Made by a program: the position numbers and the translations under genes. Shown here in pieces: positions 10,000 to 18,682 of a stretch of 64,000 bases of DNA; the stretch's first letter is position 1; the number at the start of each line of letters is the position of its first letter. The stretch is from Vibrio crassostreae (GTDB lineage: Bacteria; Pseudomonadota; Gammaproteobacteria; Enterobacterales; Vibrionaceae): NCBI RefSeq assembly GCF_024347415.1, contig NZ_AP025476.1, forward strand, positions 372,001 to 436,000, read 5' to 3'. The notes under the pieces were generated by a model that made no database searches, was not told the origin of the DNA, and saw only the letters and a list, made by a program, of their open reading frames with translations.

Positions 10000-11379
10000 C
10001 TACATGTTCTCTTCAGCAAATTCAGCCAGTCGGCTACGTACCACACCATTGAGGTGGATATTGGCACTGCCTTCGAAGTTTTTAAAACGCTCAACCATAT
10101 AGGTTAAGCCTGAAGTCACAGGGGTTAAGTAAGAAGAGTCTATCTGGGCTAGGTTGCCTGAGCAGACGATTTTAGTGCCTTCACCACAACGTGTGATGAT
10201 GGTTTTGATTTGTGATGCGGTGAGGTTCTGGCACTCATCGAGAAGCACAAACGCATTCTGTATTGAACGGCCACGCATGAAGTTAATGGATTTGAACTGG
10301 ATATTAGCTTTGTCACAGATGTATTTCATTGACCCTTCAGTACAGTGGTCATTCTTGTGCAGTGCTTCGAGTGTATCGGTCACCGCGGCCAACCAAGGTA
10401 ACATCTTCTCTTCTTCGGTCCCCGGGAGGAAACCAATCGACTCACCAATGTCGGGCGTGTTTCGGGTTACGATGATCTTATCGAACTGTTTACGTTCAAT
10501 AGTTTGTTCAAGCGCAGCGGCCATGGCTAACAGCGTTTTACCACTCCCTGCTGCACCAGTTAGGATCATCAGATCAATATCAGGGTCGAGCAGGGCATCA
10601 ATCGCCATTCCTTGGTAAATGTTTTTTGGCGTGATGTCCCAAGCTCTTCGGTTCATTAAGCGTTCACGGCTTAAGTCCCTGAGTGTGATGGTTTCGGTAT
10701 CAATCTCTTCAACTCTTGCTGCAAAGTCGCTCTCTTCATCAATCACATATTGGTTGAGGAAGGTCGGCTCAAAAGGCGCTCTAGCTAAGGTGTGCAGTGT
10801 CTTTCCACCTAAACTTCTGCTCTCGACATTGTCGATACCATCCCAAAATGATCCTTCGAGCTGTTGAAAGCCTTTGGTGAGATATTGAATATCATCAATC
10901 AGTTGGTCTGTTTGATAGTCTTCAACAAAGCGAACACCAGCGCCTTTGGCTCGTAAGCGCATGTTGATGTCTTTGGTGATGAGAACCACTTCGCGTGGCG
11001 CGCGTTTGTTTTGAAGGTAGAGTACAGCGTTGAGGATTCGGTTATCGCCTGCCTTGTCGTCGGCAAAGGCTTTGATGCTTTCTTGAAGTTCGTAATCGGC
11101 GAGTATTGAAATACTGCCTGAGGCTTTAATGTCTTTGGTGAAAGGGATACCTTCCGATATTTGGTCTGGTGTAGCTTCCCTGAATAGATCTTCGAGAGTT
11201 CGTATCGCAATTCTCGCATCTCGGGCAACGTCTCTCTTACTGTCTTTGATTCTGTCTAGTTCTTCTAGCACTGTCATGGGGATAACGACATCGTGCTCTT
11301 GGAAAGAAAATATAGCGAAGGGTTCGTGAAGTAGGATATTGGTGTCTAAAACAAATAGCTTCCGGTTGGTCTCGCCCAT
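10000..11379 (-). CDS. PhoH family protein with N-terminal PIN domain (PhoH2/YlaK type)
   Basis: The protein (459 residues from the chosen start) fuses a PIN-like ribonuclease domain (FVLDTNILLHEP near residue 12, further acidic residues through LEELDRIKDS) to a PhoH ATPase. Walker A is GAAGSGKTLL (about 273-282) and Walker B is VLLDECQN (about 378). PIN-PhoH proteins studied in actinobacteria unwind and cleave RNA; that activity is inferred here. The start is ATG at 11379, because AAGGAG lies a few bases upstream of it, whereas an in-frame ATG at 11418 has no such site and adds an atypical tail. It is a single gene convergent with tldD and divergent from rapA. Confidence 0.92.
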   Translation of the reverse strand: MGETNRKLFVLDTNILLHEPFAIFSFQEHDVVIPMTVLEELDRIKDSKRDVARDARIAIRTLEDLFREATPDQISEGIPFTKDIKASGSISILADYELQESIKAFADDKAGDNRILNAVLYLQNKRAPREVVLITKDINMRLRAKGAGVRFVEDYQTDQLIDDIQYLTKGFQQLEGSFWDGIDNVESRSLGGKTLHTLARAPFEPTFLNQYVIDEESDFAARVEEIDTETITLRDLSRERLMNRRAWDITPKNIYQGMAIDALLDPDIDLMILTGAAGSGKTLLAMAAALEQTIERKQFDKIIVTRNTPDIGESIGFLPGTEEEKMLPWLAAVTDTLEALHKNDHCTEGSMKYICDKANIQFKSINFMRGRSIQNAFVLLDECQNLTASQIKTIITRCGEGTKIVCSGNLAQIDSSYLTPVTSGLTYMVERFKNFEGSANIHLNGVVRSRLAEFAEENM

Positions 11380-11845
11380 AGCATCTCCTTGCCGACGTGC
11401 GGCTTGCCTTGCATTCATTGAACGTAGATAAAGCTCATATAAAGATTAGTATCTGATTCTGGTGATAGTCAACTACTCACCTAAACTTCATCTAGAGGAA
11501 TACCACCATATCGTTGTAGATGAATATGGCGTATTCGTTTGAGAGCAGCAATCTGCCACCTATAGATTAACCATGATTTTTTGACAGTTTGATTGCACTG
11601 GCGAAAACAGAAAAAAAGCACGAAATCATCTCCTTTAGGCGTGACCTAAATCACAGCATCGAGTAAGATTAGCGACCTTTTTCTGCACCATTTTCTTGAG
11701 ATATTTATTATCTAGAGCGCACTTAAAAAGTGGCTGCAAACTAGGCATTTTTGGCTATATTTTTAGTTCAGGAGCGAGAACGTTCTTGTTTGAAACTGCA
11801 GTTAAAAAGACCAAATTCCAACTATAAGATTGAGGTAGTCGATTC
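11380..11845. promoter_or_regulatory. Divergent promoter region between PIN-PhoH gene and rapA
   Basis: No gene is visible in these 466 bases. They must contain the promoters of both flanking genes. The clearest site is the CRP-like palindrome at 11640-11655, listed separately. The stretch 11690-11780 is AT-rich. I found no stable hairpin followed by T residues. Confidence 0.55.
11640..11655. promoter_or_regulatory. Candidate CRP binding site
   Basis: CGTGA-CCTAAA-TCACA matches the CRP consensus TGTGA-N6-TCACA at 9 of 10 key positions. It lies about 190 bases before rapA and 260 before the PIN-PhoH start. Match is by eye only; which gene it controls is unknown. Confidence 0.5.
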
Positions 11846-14755
11846 ATGACATTTGCTTTGGGGCAACGCTGGATAAGCGATACGGAGAGCGATTTAGGTT
11901 TAGGTACCGTTGTAGCAATGGATGCTCGCACAGTGACACTAATGTTTGCAGCGTCAGAAGAAAACCGTGTTTATGCACGTACTGATGCTCCCGTAACCCG
12001 AGTAACGTTTAATGTAGGCGATGTCATCGAATGCCAAGAAGGTTGGTCTCTGTCTGTCGAAGAAGTTATCGAAGACAAAGGACTGCTAACCTACTTAGGT
12101 ACTCGCGAAGATACCCAAGAAACAGATGTCACTCTGCGTGAAATCTTCTTAAGTAACCAGATCCGCTTTAACAAGCCACAAGATAAACTGTACGCAGGTC
12201 AAATCGACCGTATGGATAACTTCGTGTTGCGTTACCGCGCGTTGAGTAACCAGTACCAACAACACAAGAGCCCTATGCGTGGCTTGTGTGGTATGCGTGC
12301 TGGCTTGATCCCTCACCAGCTATACATCGCTCATGAAGTGGGCCGTCGTCACGCTCCGCGCGTTTTACTGGCTGATGAAGTTGGCCTAGGTAAAACCATC
12401 GAAGCGGGCATGATCATCCACCAACAGGTGTTGTCTGGCCGTGCTGAACGAATTCTGATTGTGGTTCCTGAAACTCTACAGCACCAATGGTTAGTAGAGA
12501 TGATGCGCCGTTTCAATCTGCACTTCTCTATCTTCGATGAAGAGCGTTGTATTGAAGCGTTTGCTGAATCGGACAACCCATTTGATACCCAGCAGTACGT
12601 TCTGTGTTCTTTGGATTTCCTACGTAAGAGCCGTAAGCGCTACGAGCAAGCACTTGAAGGCGAGTGGGACTTGCTGGTTGTCGATGAAGCGCATCACCTT
12701 GAGTGGAGCCAAGACAAACCAAGCCGCGAATACCAGGTGGTTGAAGGCTTAGCGGAAAATACGTCTGGTGTGCTACTACTAACAGCAACGCCTGAACAAC
12801 TAGGTCGTGAGAGTCACTTTGCACGTCTGCGTCTGCTTGATCCTGACCGCTTCTACGATTACGAAGCATTCGTTGAAGAAGAAGACCAATACGCACCGGT
12901 TGCTGATGCTGTTACTGCATTGTTCTCTGGTGTGAAGCTTGAAAACAGTGCGAAGAATCAGATTACTGAACTGCTTTCTGAGCAAGATGTAGAGCCGCTG
13001 TTCCGTGTTATCGAAGGTGATAGTAGCGAAGAAGAGCAAGCGTTAGCTCGCCAAGAATTAATTGATAACCTTATGGACCGCCATGGTACTGGCCGTGTTC
13101 TATTTAGAAACACGCGAGCTGCAATCAAAGGCTTCCCTAAGCGTAATGTAAACCTACTGCCGATGGAGATTCCAACGCAGTACACAACCTCAATGCGTGT
13201 ATCTGGCATGATCGGTGGCAAGATGGCTCCCGAAGCTCGTGCTATGAAGATGCTGTACCCAGAAGAGATCTTCCAAGAGTTTGAAGGTGAAGACTCAAGC
13301 TGGTGGCAGTTCGATTCACGTGTTAACTGGTTGATTGAAAAAATCCAAGATAAGCGTAGTGAAAAGATCCTAGTGATCGCATCACGTGCAAGTACGGCGC
13401 TTCAATTAGAGCAAGCACTGCGTGAGCGTGAAGGTGTGCGTGCAACCGTATTCCATGAAGGCATGTCGATCCTTGAACGTGATAAAGCGGCGGCTTACTT
13501 TGCTCAAGAAGAGGGCGGTGCTCAGGTTCTGATCTGTAGTGAAATCGGCTCTGAAGGTCGTAACTTCCAGTTTGCTAACCAGCTAGTAATGTTCGATCTT
13601 CCGTTCAACCCAGACTTGCTTGAACAACGTATTGGTCGTTTGGACCGTATCGGTCAGCTGCGTGATATCGACATCCATGTTCCTTATTTAAAAGGTACAT
13701 CACAAGCGATCCTTGCACGTTGGTTTGATGAGGGTCTAAATGCATTTGCAGAGACATGTCCAACTGGTCGCACAGTTTACGACAAGTACTCAGATGTTCT
13801 TATCGAAATGCTGGCTTCTGGTAATACAGAGCAGCTTGATGAAGTGATTGAAGAGTCTGCCAAGCTAAATCAAAGCCTAAAAGCGGATCTAGAAAAAGGT
13901 CGCGATCGCCTATTAGAGATGCACTCAAACGGCGGCGACAAAGCACACGAAATCGCAGAGAAGATTGCATCAACTGATGGCGATACTAACCTAGTAACGT
14001 TTGCACTGAGCTTGTTCGACACGATTGGTTTGAACCAAGACGACAAAGGTGAAAATGCGCTAGTCGTGACACCATCTGAGCACATGATGGTACCAAGCTA
14101 CCCAGGTCTACCATACGAAGGCGCAACCATCACATTCGATCGTGATACAGCCCTTTCTCGTGAAGACATGAACTTCATTAGCTGGGAGCACCCAATGATT
14201 CAAGGCGGTATTGATCTGCTACTGAGTGAAGGTGTGGGTGCATCAGCGGTATCATTGTTGAAAAACAAAGCGCTGCCAGTGGGTACTATCCTGCTTGAGT
14301 TGGTTTACCTTGTGGATGCGCAAGCACCGAAACGCAGCGGTATCAGTCAGTTCCTGCCTAAGACACCAATTCGTTTGATGATGGATGGCCGCGGCAACGA
14401 TCTATCTGCTCAGGTTGAGTTTGATAGCTTTAACCGTCAGCTAAGCCCTGTAAACCGTCACTTAGCGAGCAAGCTAGTGAACTCGGTACAAGGCGAGATT
14501 CACAAGCTAATCGAAGCGGGTGAGACGCATGTACTGCCTAAGGTTGAAGAAGTTCGTCAACAAGCTCAGAAAGATATGCAAACTAACTTGAATGGTGAGC
14601 TAGAGCGTCTACAAGCGCTTAAAGCGGTGAACCCTAACATTCGTGATGAAGAGCTAGAGGTAATCGAAGCTCAAATCAATGAACTGACAGGCTACATCAG
14701 CAAAGCTCAGGTTCAGCTAGATTCATTACGCTTGATTGTGGTTTCTCACAACTAG
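11846..14755 (+). CDS. rapA: RNA polymerase-associated ATPase RapA (HepA)
   Basis: RapA is a Swi2/Snf2-type ATPase bound to RNA polymerase that promotes enzyme recycling after termination. The 969-residue protein (E. coli 968) starts with tandem Tudor-like domains (about 1-110, opening [18 protein letters not shown]), then helicase motif [10 protein letters not shown] (about 175), motif II DEAH (about 278) and the C-terminal helicase lobe with [12 protein letters not shown] and [10 protein letters not shown]. The long RapA-specific C-terminal region is complete. GAGGT at 11832-11836 lies nine bases before ATG 11846. It is transcribed alone and followed by a terminator. Confidence 0.97.
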   Translation: MTFALGQRWISDTESDLGLGTVVAMDARTVTLMFAASEENRVYARTDAPVTRVTFNVGDVIECQEGWSLSVEEVIEDKGLLTYLGTREDTQETDVTLREIFLSNQIRFNKPQDKLYAGQIDRMDNFVLRYRALSNQYQQHKSPMRGLCGMRAGLIPHQLYIAHEVGRRHAPRVLLADEVGLGKTIEAGMIIHQQVLSGRAERILIVVPETLQHQWLVEMMRRFNLHFSIFDEERCIEAFAESDNPFDTQQYVLCSLDFLRKSRKRYEQALEGEWDLLVVDEAHHLEWSQDKPSREYQVVEGLAENTSGVLLLTATPEQLGRESHFARLRLLDPDRFYDYEAFVEEEDQYAPVADAVTALFSGVKLENSAKNQITELLSEQDVEPLFRVIEGDSSEEEQALARQELIDNLMDRHGTGRVLFRNTRAAIKGFPKRNVNLLPMEIPTQYTTSMRVSGMIGGKMAPEARAMKMLYPEEIFQEFEGEDSSWWQFDSRVNWLIEKIQDKRSEKILVIASRASTALQLEQALREREGVRATVFHEGMSILERDKAAAYFAQEEGGAQVLICSEIGSEGRNFQFANQLVMFDLPFNPDLLEQRIGRLDRIGQLRDIDIHVPYLKGTSQAILARWFDEGLNAFAETCPTGRTVYDKYSDVLIEMLASGNTEQLDEVIEESAKLNQSLKADLEKGRDRLLEMHSNGGDKAHEIAEKIASTDGDTNLVTFALSLFDTIGLNQDDKGENALVVTPSEHMMVPSYPGLPYEGATITFDRDTALSREDMNFISWEHPMIQGGIDLLLSEGVGASAVSLLKNKALPVGTILLELVYLVDAQAPKRSGISQFLPKTPIRLMMDGRGNDLSAQVEFDSFNRQLSPVNRHLASKLVNSVQGEIHKLIEAGETHVLPKVEEVRQQAQKDMQTNLNGELERLQALKAVNPNIRDEELEVIEAQINELTGYISKAQVQLDSLRLIVVSHN

Positions 14756-14781
14756 TTTGAATTAGCGGAATGCTTCAACGA

Positions 14782-14810
14782 AATAAGGCCTTCATTACGA
14801 AGGCCTTATT
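14782..14810. terminator. Terminator between convergent rapA and Nramp-like gene
   Basis: A 12-bp perfect inverted repeat (AATAAGGCCTTC / GAAGGCCTTATT) has a 5-base loop. T-tracts on either side are short, so it may work in both directions with modest strength. Confidence 0.8.
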
Positions 14811-14865
14811 GTTATCTAGCGTTTGAAAGATGTATTGGTTGTTGAAAGCTGTATTGGCTGAGGAA

Positions 14866-16143
14866 TTACATCAACCACTTCCACCAAACAAATACCGCTA
14901 GGAAACCAAATAGGTAAACAAGACCTGCTACAGACAACCATTTTAGTTTGGTGCCAATCGCTAGAGCTTCAGGAAGCTTGGCTTTGTTTACCAAAATGAA
15001 GTTAAGCAGAGCGAAGAACGGTGTCGTTGCAAACGCAAGTACCATTGCAAAATCCAACATTGGCATCAGCGCAGCACTGAAGAACATCACAATCGCCAAT
15101 GCCGCGATAGAGACAATGATTATCCAGCCTTGCAGCATGCGTGGGCTCGACTCTTTTTTGAATAACAGACGTTGTGATTCAGCAAGTACGCGTGAGTAGC
15201 CATCGATAACGGTAATGGTGCTGCCAAAGATACAGAAGAAAGCGACGATGGCGATCAGTGGACGAGACCATTCACCAATCGTAGAAGCATAAATACCGAC
15301 TAACTGGTGAGTAAAACCAACGCCAGAGCGAGACAGTTCAACACCTGAACCGTGAAGTACCAGCGCACCTAACGCGACGAATACTAAAGCAAGCAGTGCC
15401 GTACCAATGTAGCCGACGTTAAAATCGAACAGGGCTGATTGAGCTGTGACTTCTTGTTTCTCTTTTTGGCTTTTAAGCCACATTGATGTGATGCTAGAAA
15501 TTTCTATAGGTGCTGGCATCCAACCCATGGTCACGACGATAAAGCCGATAGCGGCCAACGACCAAGGAGATGGCGGAACAAAAGCCGCATCAGGTTCAAC
15601 GGGAGAGCCGATAGCAATCGCAACGGCAGCTAAGGTTGTGATGGTCAGGATCGCCATGATCGCCTTAGATAAGGTATCAAGAGCACGATAGTGGCCTGCA
15701 AATAGAATGATCAAGCATGTTGCTAAAACGATCATGCACAATGTGCTGGTGGCTAATTCGAAAGGAACAAAGTAGCTAAGTAAGCTTGCACTGAATAGCA
15801 ACAAAGCAGCCGTGTTCACGACGGCGGAAATGGCGCTCAATATTGAAAAGATCACAAGGTATGGGCGACCTAGGTTAGAGTAGCCCTCAACCAAGCTTTG
15901 ACCTGTTCCCAATGTATATTGGATACCGGCTCTAAAGAATGGGTATTTAAATACGTTAACCAGAATAATAAGAGCGGCGAGTTGCCAGCCATAAATCGCA
16001 CCAGCTTTGGTCGAGGCAACTAAATGTGAGCCACCTACTGCCGCAGCAGCCATCATGATGCCAGGGCCAAGAGACTTGATTAAACTTGATAGGGGAGCAG
16101 AGGTTAGTGTTTTGTCTGTGGTTGTTTTAACCGTACTTTCCAT
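14866..16143 (-). CDS. Nramp-fold transporter lacking the canonical metal-binding motifs
   Basis: The protein (425 residues) has about eleven membrane segments and an Nramp-like first helix beginning GPGIMMAAAAV. Classical Mn/Fe transporters of this family bind metal through DPGN in helix 1 and MPH in helix 6. Here the helix 1 position reads GGSH (residues 37-40) and helix 6 reads MPAP (209-212) followed by IEISS. It therefore belongs to the divergent Nramp-related proteins often auto-annotated as divalent metal transporters. Its substrate is not known to me and need not be a transition metal. I prefer the second of two adjacent ATGs (16143), six bases after AGGA. It has no operon partner. 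Confidence 0.8.
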   Translation of the reverse strand: MESTVKTTTDKTLTSAPLSSLIKSLGPGIMMAAAAVGGSHLVASTKAGAIYGWQLAALIILVNVFKYPFFRAGIQYTLGTGQSLVEGYSNLGRPYLVIFSILSAISAVVNTAALLLFSASLLSYFVPFELATSTLCMIVLATCLIILFAGHYRALDTLSKAIMAILTITTLAAVAIAIGSPVEPDAAFVPPSPWSLAAIGFIVVTMGWMPAPIEISSITSMWLKSQKEKQEVTAQSALFDFNVGYIGTALLALVFVALGALVLHGSGVELSRSGVGFTHQLVGIYASTIGEWSRPLIAIVAFFCIFGSTITVIDGYSRVLAESQRLLFKKESSPRMLQGWIIIVSIAALAIVMFFSAALMPMLDFAMVLAFATTPFFALLNFILVNKAKLPEALAIGTKLKWLSVAGLVYLFGFLAVFVWWKWLM

Positions 16144-16301
16144 CATTTTTCCTTTGATGCTGACTTCTTATTTTCCGTTACCCTATCAATACCATGTTTT
16201 GTAAAGTCGTCAACTTTTATGTACGAAAATGTTGGGAATTGTATTTAATAATAAACAAATCAACCGTAAGTTATTTATTCACCAGTAATTAAGAGGTTTC
16301 A

Positions 16302-17036
16302 ATGGCGTTAGAACAGTACACACCACCACGTGAACCGTGGGTCGACATTGTCTATCAAGATGACGATATTCTAGTGGTGAACAAGCCAGCAGGCCTACTT
16401 TCAGTGCCGGGAAGGTTACCAGAGCATTACGACAGTATGTGGAGTCGGTTGGTTGAAGAGTTTGCTGATATTCAGGTAGTGCATCGTTTGGATATGTCGA
16501 CATCGGGCTTGATGCTGTTGGCTAAACACAAACAAGCTGAGCGGCATTTGAAGAAGCAGTTCCAATATCGACTGACACATAAGCTCTATTACGCACGAGT
16601 GTGGGGGGCAGTAGAAGAAAAAGAAGGGCTCATTGATCTGCCACTCATCTGTGATTGGCCGAATCGCCCTAGGCAGAAAGTGTGTTTTGATGACGGCAAG
16701 CCATCACAGACTCGTTATGTGGTGGAGCAAGAAGAGGCTCAAACCACCTTGTTGAAGTTACTGCCGATTACCGGTCGCTCTCATCAGTTGCGTGTGCATT
16801 GTATGGAAATAGGGACGCCTATTGTTGGCGATGAGTTTTATGCAACGCCTGAAGCTTTTGAGTATAGCGATAGATTAGCTTTACATGCGTGTGAACTGAG
16901 CTTCTATCATCCGGAGAACAACCAACTGTTCAAAGCCTTTGTTCCTTGTGAATTTTACCCTCAAGCGTCACCACAAATTGAACAGCACTTTGAAATTGCG
17001 CCAGAGCTTCCAGACTACAGAAAGCTAAAAGCTTAG
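16302..17036 (+). CDS. rluA: Dual-specificity pseudouridine synthase RluA
   Basis: RluA isomerises U746 of 23S rRNA and U32 of several tRNAs to pseudouridine. The 244-residue protein carries HRLDMSTSG with the catalytic Asp at residue 64, the same position as in E. coli RluA. It also has the N-terminal motif DILVVNKPAGLLSVPGR and the substrate-loop block TGRSHQLRVHCMEIG. There is no S4 domain, which argues against RluB, C, D, E and F. AAGAGG precedes the ATG at 16302. The dehydrogenase gene follows after a 34-base gap on the same strand. Confidence 0.93.
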   Translation: MALEQYTPPREPWVDIVYQDDDILVVNKPAGLLSVPGRLPEHYDSMWSRLVEEFADIQVVHRLDMSTSGLMLLAKHKQAERHLKKQFQYRLTHKLYYARVWGAVEEKEGLIDLPLICDWPNRPRQKVCFDDGKPSQTRYVVEQEEAQTTLLKLLPITGRSHQLRVHCMEIGTPIVGDEFYATPEAFEYSDRLALHACELSFYHPENNQLFKAFVPCEFYPQASPQIEQHFEIAPELPDYRKLKA

Positions 17037-17070
17037 AATGGTGTCATCAATACCAATTCAAGGACGTACA

Positions 17071-18033
17071 ATGCCGAAGTTGAAAGTGGTCTTTCTTGAC
17101 CGGGCTACCATCCCATCTCAAATCAATTTAAAACCGCTTAGCTTTGAACATGAATGGATTGAGTTTGATTTTACTGCTCCAGAGCTCGTTGCTGAGCGCG
17201 TTGCGGGAGCAGATGTTGTTATCACTAATAAGGTTGTGCTCAACGCTGATAATTTAGCTCAAGCGCAACAACTCAAGTTGATCGCGGTTTCTGCGACAGG
17301 TGTCAACAATGTCGATGTGGAATACTGCAAGAGCAACAATATCGCGGTGGCTAACGTACAGGGTTACGCGACTCAATCGGTTCCTGAGCATGTGATTGCA
17401 ATGTTGTTTACGTTAAAGAGAAACCTCGTCGGTTATCACCAAGATATTGAAGCCGGGGAGTGGCAGAAGGGTAAGCAGTTCTGTTTCTTTACTCATCCGA
17501 TTCAAGATGTAGCGGGCAGCACATTAGGTTTAATGGGCAGTGGAAGTTTAGGGCAAGCCACCGCGATATTAGCTAAAGCGATTGGTATGAACGTCATCTT
17601 TGCTGAGCGCAAAGGGGCATACTCTTGTCGAGAAGGGTATCTGCCTTTTGAAACTGTTTTAAAGCAAGCGGATGCGATTAGTTTGCATTGTCCATTGACT
17701 GATGCGACCCGAGACCTGATTTCAGAGCGAGAGCTAGCAATGATGAAACCAAGTGCGGTGTTAATTAATGCTGGCCGTGGTGGACTTGTCGATGAACAAG
17801 CCTTGGTTGAAGCTTTGAAAAGTAGTGAGATTGCAGGTGCTGGAATGGATGTATTCACACAAGAGCCAGCAGACAACTCGAATCCACTATTGGCTAACAG
17901 TCAATTACCTAATTTACTGCTAACGCCTCACGTTGCATGGGGCAGTGATAGCTCAATTCAAAAGCTGTCGGATATCTTAATGGACAACATAGATGGCTTT
18001 GTCGCAGGTAATCCGCAAAACTTAGTGCGTTGA
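17071..18033 (+). CDS. D-2-hydroxyacid dehydrogenase (glycerate dehydrogenase-like)
   Basis: This is a cytoplasmic NAD(P)-dependent oxidoreductase of the D-isomer-specific family, similar to hydroxypyruvate/glycerate dehydrogenases. The Rossmann motif is GSGSLG (about 156-161). Catalytic residues are Arg 236 in NAGRGGLVD, Glu 265 in FTQEPA and His 287 in LTPHVAWGS. I chose ATG 17071 (320 residues), seven or so bases after AAGGA; an ATG at 17038 would add an 11-residue tail that lacks family similarity. It probably shares a transcript with rluA. The natural substrate cannot be read from sequence. Confidence 0.85.
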   Translation: MPKLKVVFLDRATIPSQINLKPLSFEHEWIEFDFTAPELVAERVAGADVVITNKVVLNADNLAQAQQLKLIAVSATGVNNVDVEYCKSNNIAVANVQGYATQSVPEHVIAMLFTLKRNLVGYHQDIEAGEWQKGKQFCFFTHPIQDVAGSTLGLMGSGSLGQATAILAKAIGMNVIFAERKGAYSCREGYLPFETVLKQADAISLHCPLTDATRDLISERELAMMKPSAVLINAGRGGLVDEQALVEALKSSEIAGAGMDVFTQEPADNSNPLLANSQLPNLLLTPHVAWGSDSSIQKLSDILMDNIDGFVAGNPQNLVR

Positions 18034-18039
18034 TTCTTG

Positions 18040-18065
18040 AGATCTTTACTACGATTGGTATTAAG
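18040..18065. repeat. Isolated terminus resembling the MITE-like repeat at 28400
   Basis: TTTACTACGATTGGTATTAA is the reverse complement of the left end of the element at 28400 apart from one base at its outer edge. No second end is seen nearby, so this may be a solo or degraded copy. It lies just after the dehydrogenase stop codon. Confidence 0.5.
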
Positions 18066-18083
18066 CGAGTAGAATTCAAAACA

Positions 18084-18113
18084 AAAAAGGTTGGCTTTTG
18101 GGCCAACCTTTTT
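18084..18113. terminator. Bidirectional terminator, dehydrogenase / UspA gene
   Basis: A 12-bp perfect stem (AAAAAGGTTGGC / GCCAACCTTTTT) with a 6-base loop and T-tracts on both strands lies between two convergent genes. Confidence 0.93.
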
Positions 18114-18137
18114 AGATCGTTATGTCGATTAAGTGAT

Positions 18138-18575
18138 TTAGCCTTGCGGCTTAACTACCAATACATTGATTGGTGAGTTCTGTACCACTTTGCTTGCAAC
18201 AGAACCAAGAACCACTTTGTCGATTTTCGAACGCTTATGGCTAGGCATCACAATAAGGTCGGCGCCAAGCTTTTCTGCGTAATCAAGAATCGTCGTGTAA
18301 GTTTTACCTTCAGCTACGTGAACCTTATACACCACTTCATCGTCGATGTGTTTGTCGGCAAACTCTTTCAGCTGATTTTTAACATCAAGCTTCATTTGGT
18401 TCGCCGCATCTTTCGGGAAGTAAGACGCCACCATCGACATGTGAATGCCCGGTAGTACGTTCAGAATGTGGATTTCAGCATTGCTGTGTTTCGCGTGCCA
18501 TACCGCTAGCTCGACTGCTTTATCAGAAAAGCCTTTGTCGTTAAGATCAACGGGAACAAGGATTTGTCTATACAT
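18138..18575 (-). CDS. Universal stress protein, UspA superfamily
   Basis: The 145-residue protein is a single Usp domain: MYRQILVPVDLNDKG at the N-terminus, LGADLIVMPSHKRS in the nucleotide-binding region and GSVASKVVQNSPINVLVVK at the end. The usual G-2x-G-9x-GS loop keeps its GS but has SHKR in place of the first glycines, as in UspF/UspG-type proteins, so ATP binding is possible but unproven. I chose the ATG at 18575; an upstream ATG at 18614 adds a tail foreign to the family. It is on the same strand as, and 107 bases downstream of, a TRAP permease gene. This recalls teaD, the UspA gene of the Halomonas ectoine TRAP system, although a terminator lies between them here. Confidence 0.9.
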   Translation of the reverse strand: MYRQILVPVDLNDKGFSDKAVELAVWHAKHSNAEIHILNVLPGIHMSMVASYFPKDAANQMKLDVKNQLKEFADKHIDDEVVYKVHVAEGKTYTTILDYAEKLGADLIVMPSHKRSKIDKVVLGSVASKVVQNSPINVLVVKPQG

Positions 18576-18641
18576 GTATTCGTCTCTTTTTGAGCAGCGC
18601 TTAGCACATACCAAACGCTGTAATTATCTTTTCCATGTAGT

Positions 18642-18675
18642 AAAAAAGCCAAATAGAGTAGAGCGCTACTTGGCT
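18642..18675 (-). terminator. Terminator after the TRAP permease gene
   Basis: On the minus strand AGCCAA-g-TAG pairs with CTA-t-TTGGCT around a 9-base loop and is followed by six T residues. It separates the permease from the UspA gene. Confidence 0.7.
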
Positions 18676-18682
18676 CTATCCA

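Noticed and set aside
10154-10618. 154-codon plus-strand ORF opposite the PIN-PhoH gene
   Set aside because: It mirrors the conserved ATPase region in another frame, which has clear Walker motifs; its own product has no recognisable features.
17049-18061. ATACCAAT before and ATTGGTAT after the hydroxyacid dehydrogenase gene, as ends of a mobile unit
   Set aside because: Only eight bases match between the two ends. The left one lies in a normal rluA-dehydrogenase gap with a plausible ribosome binding site. The right end alone resembles the MITE-like repeat.
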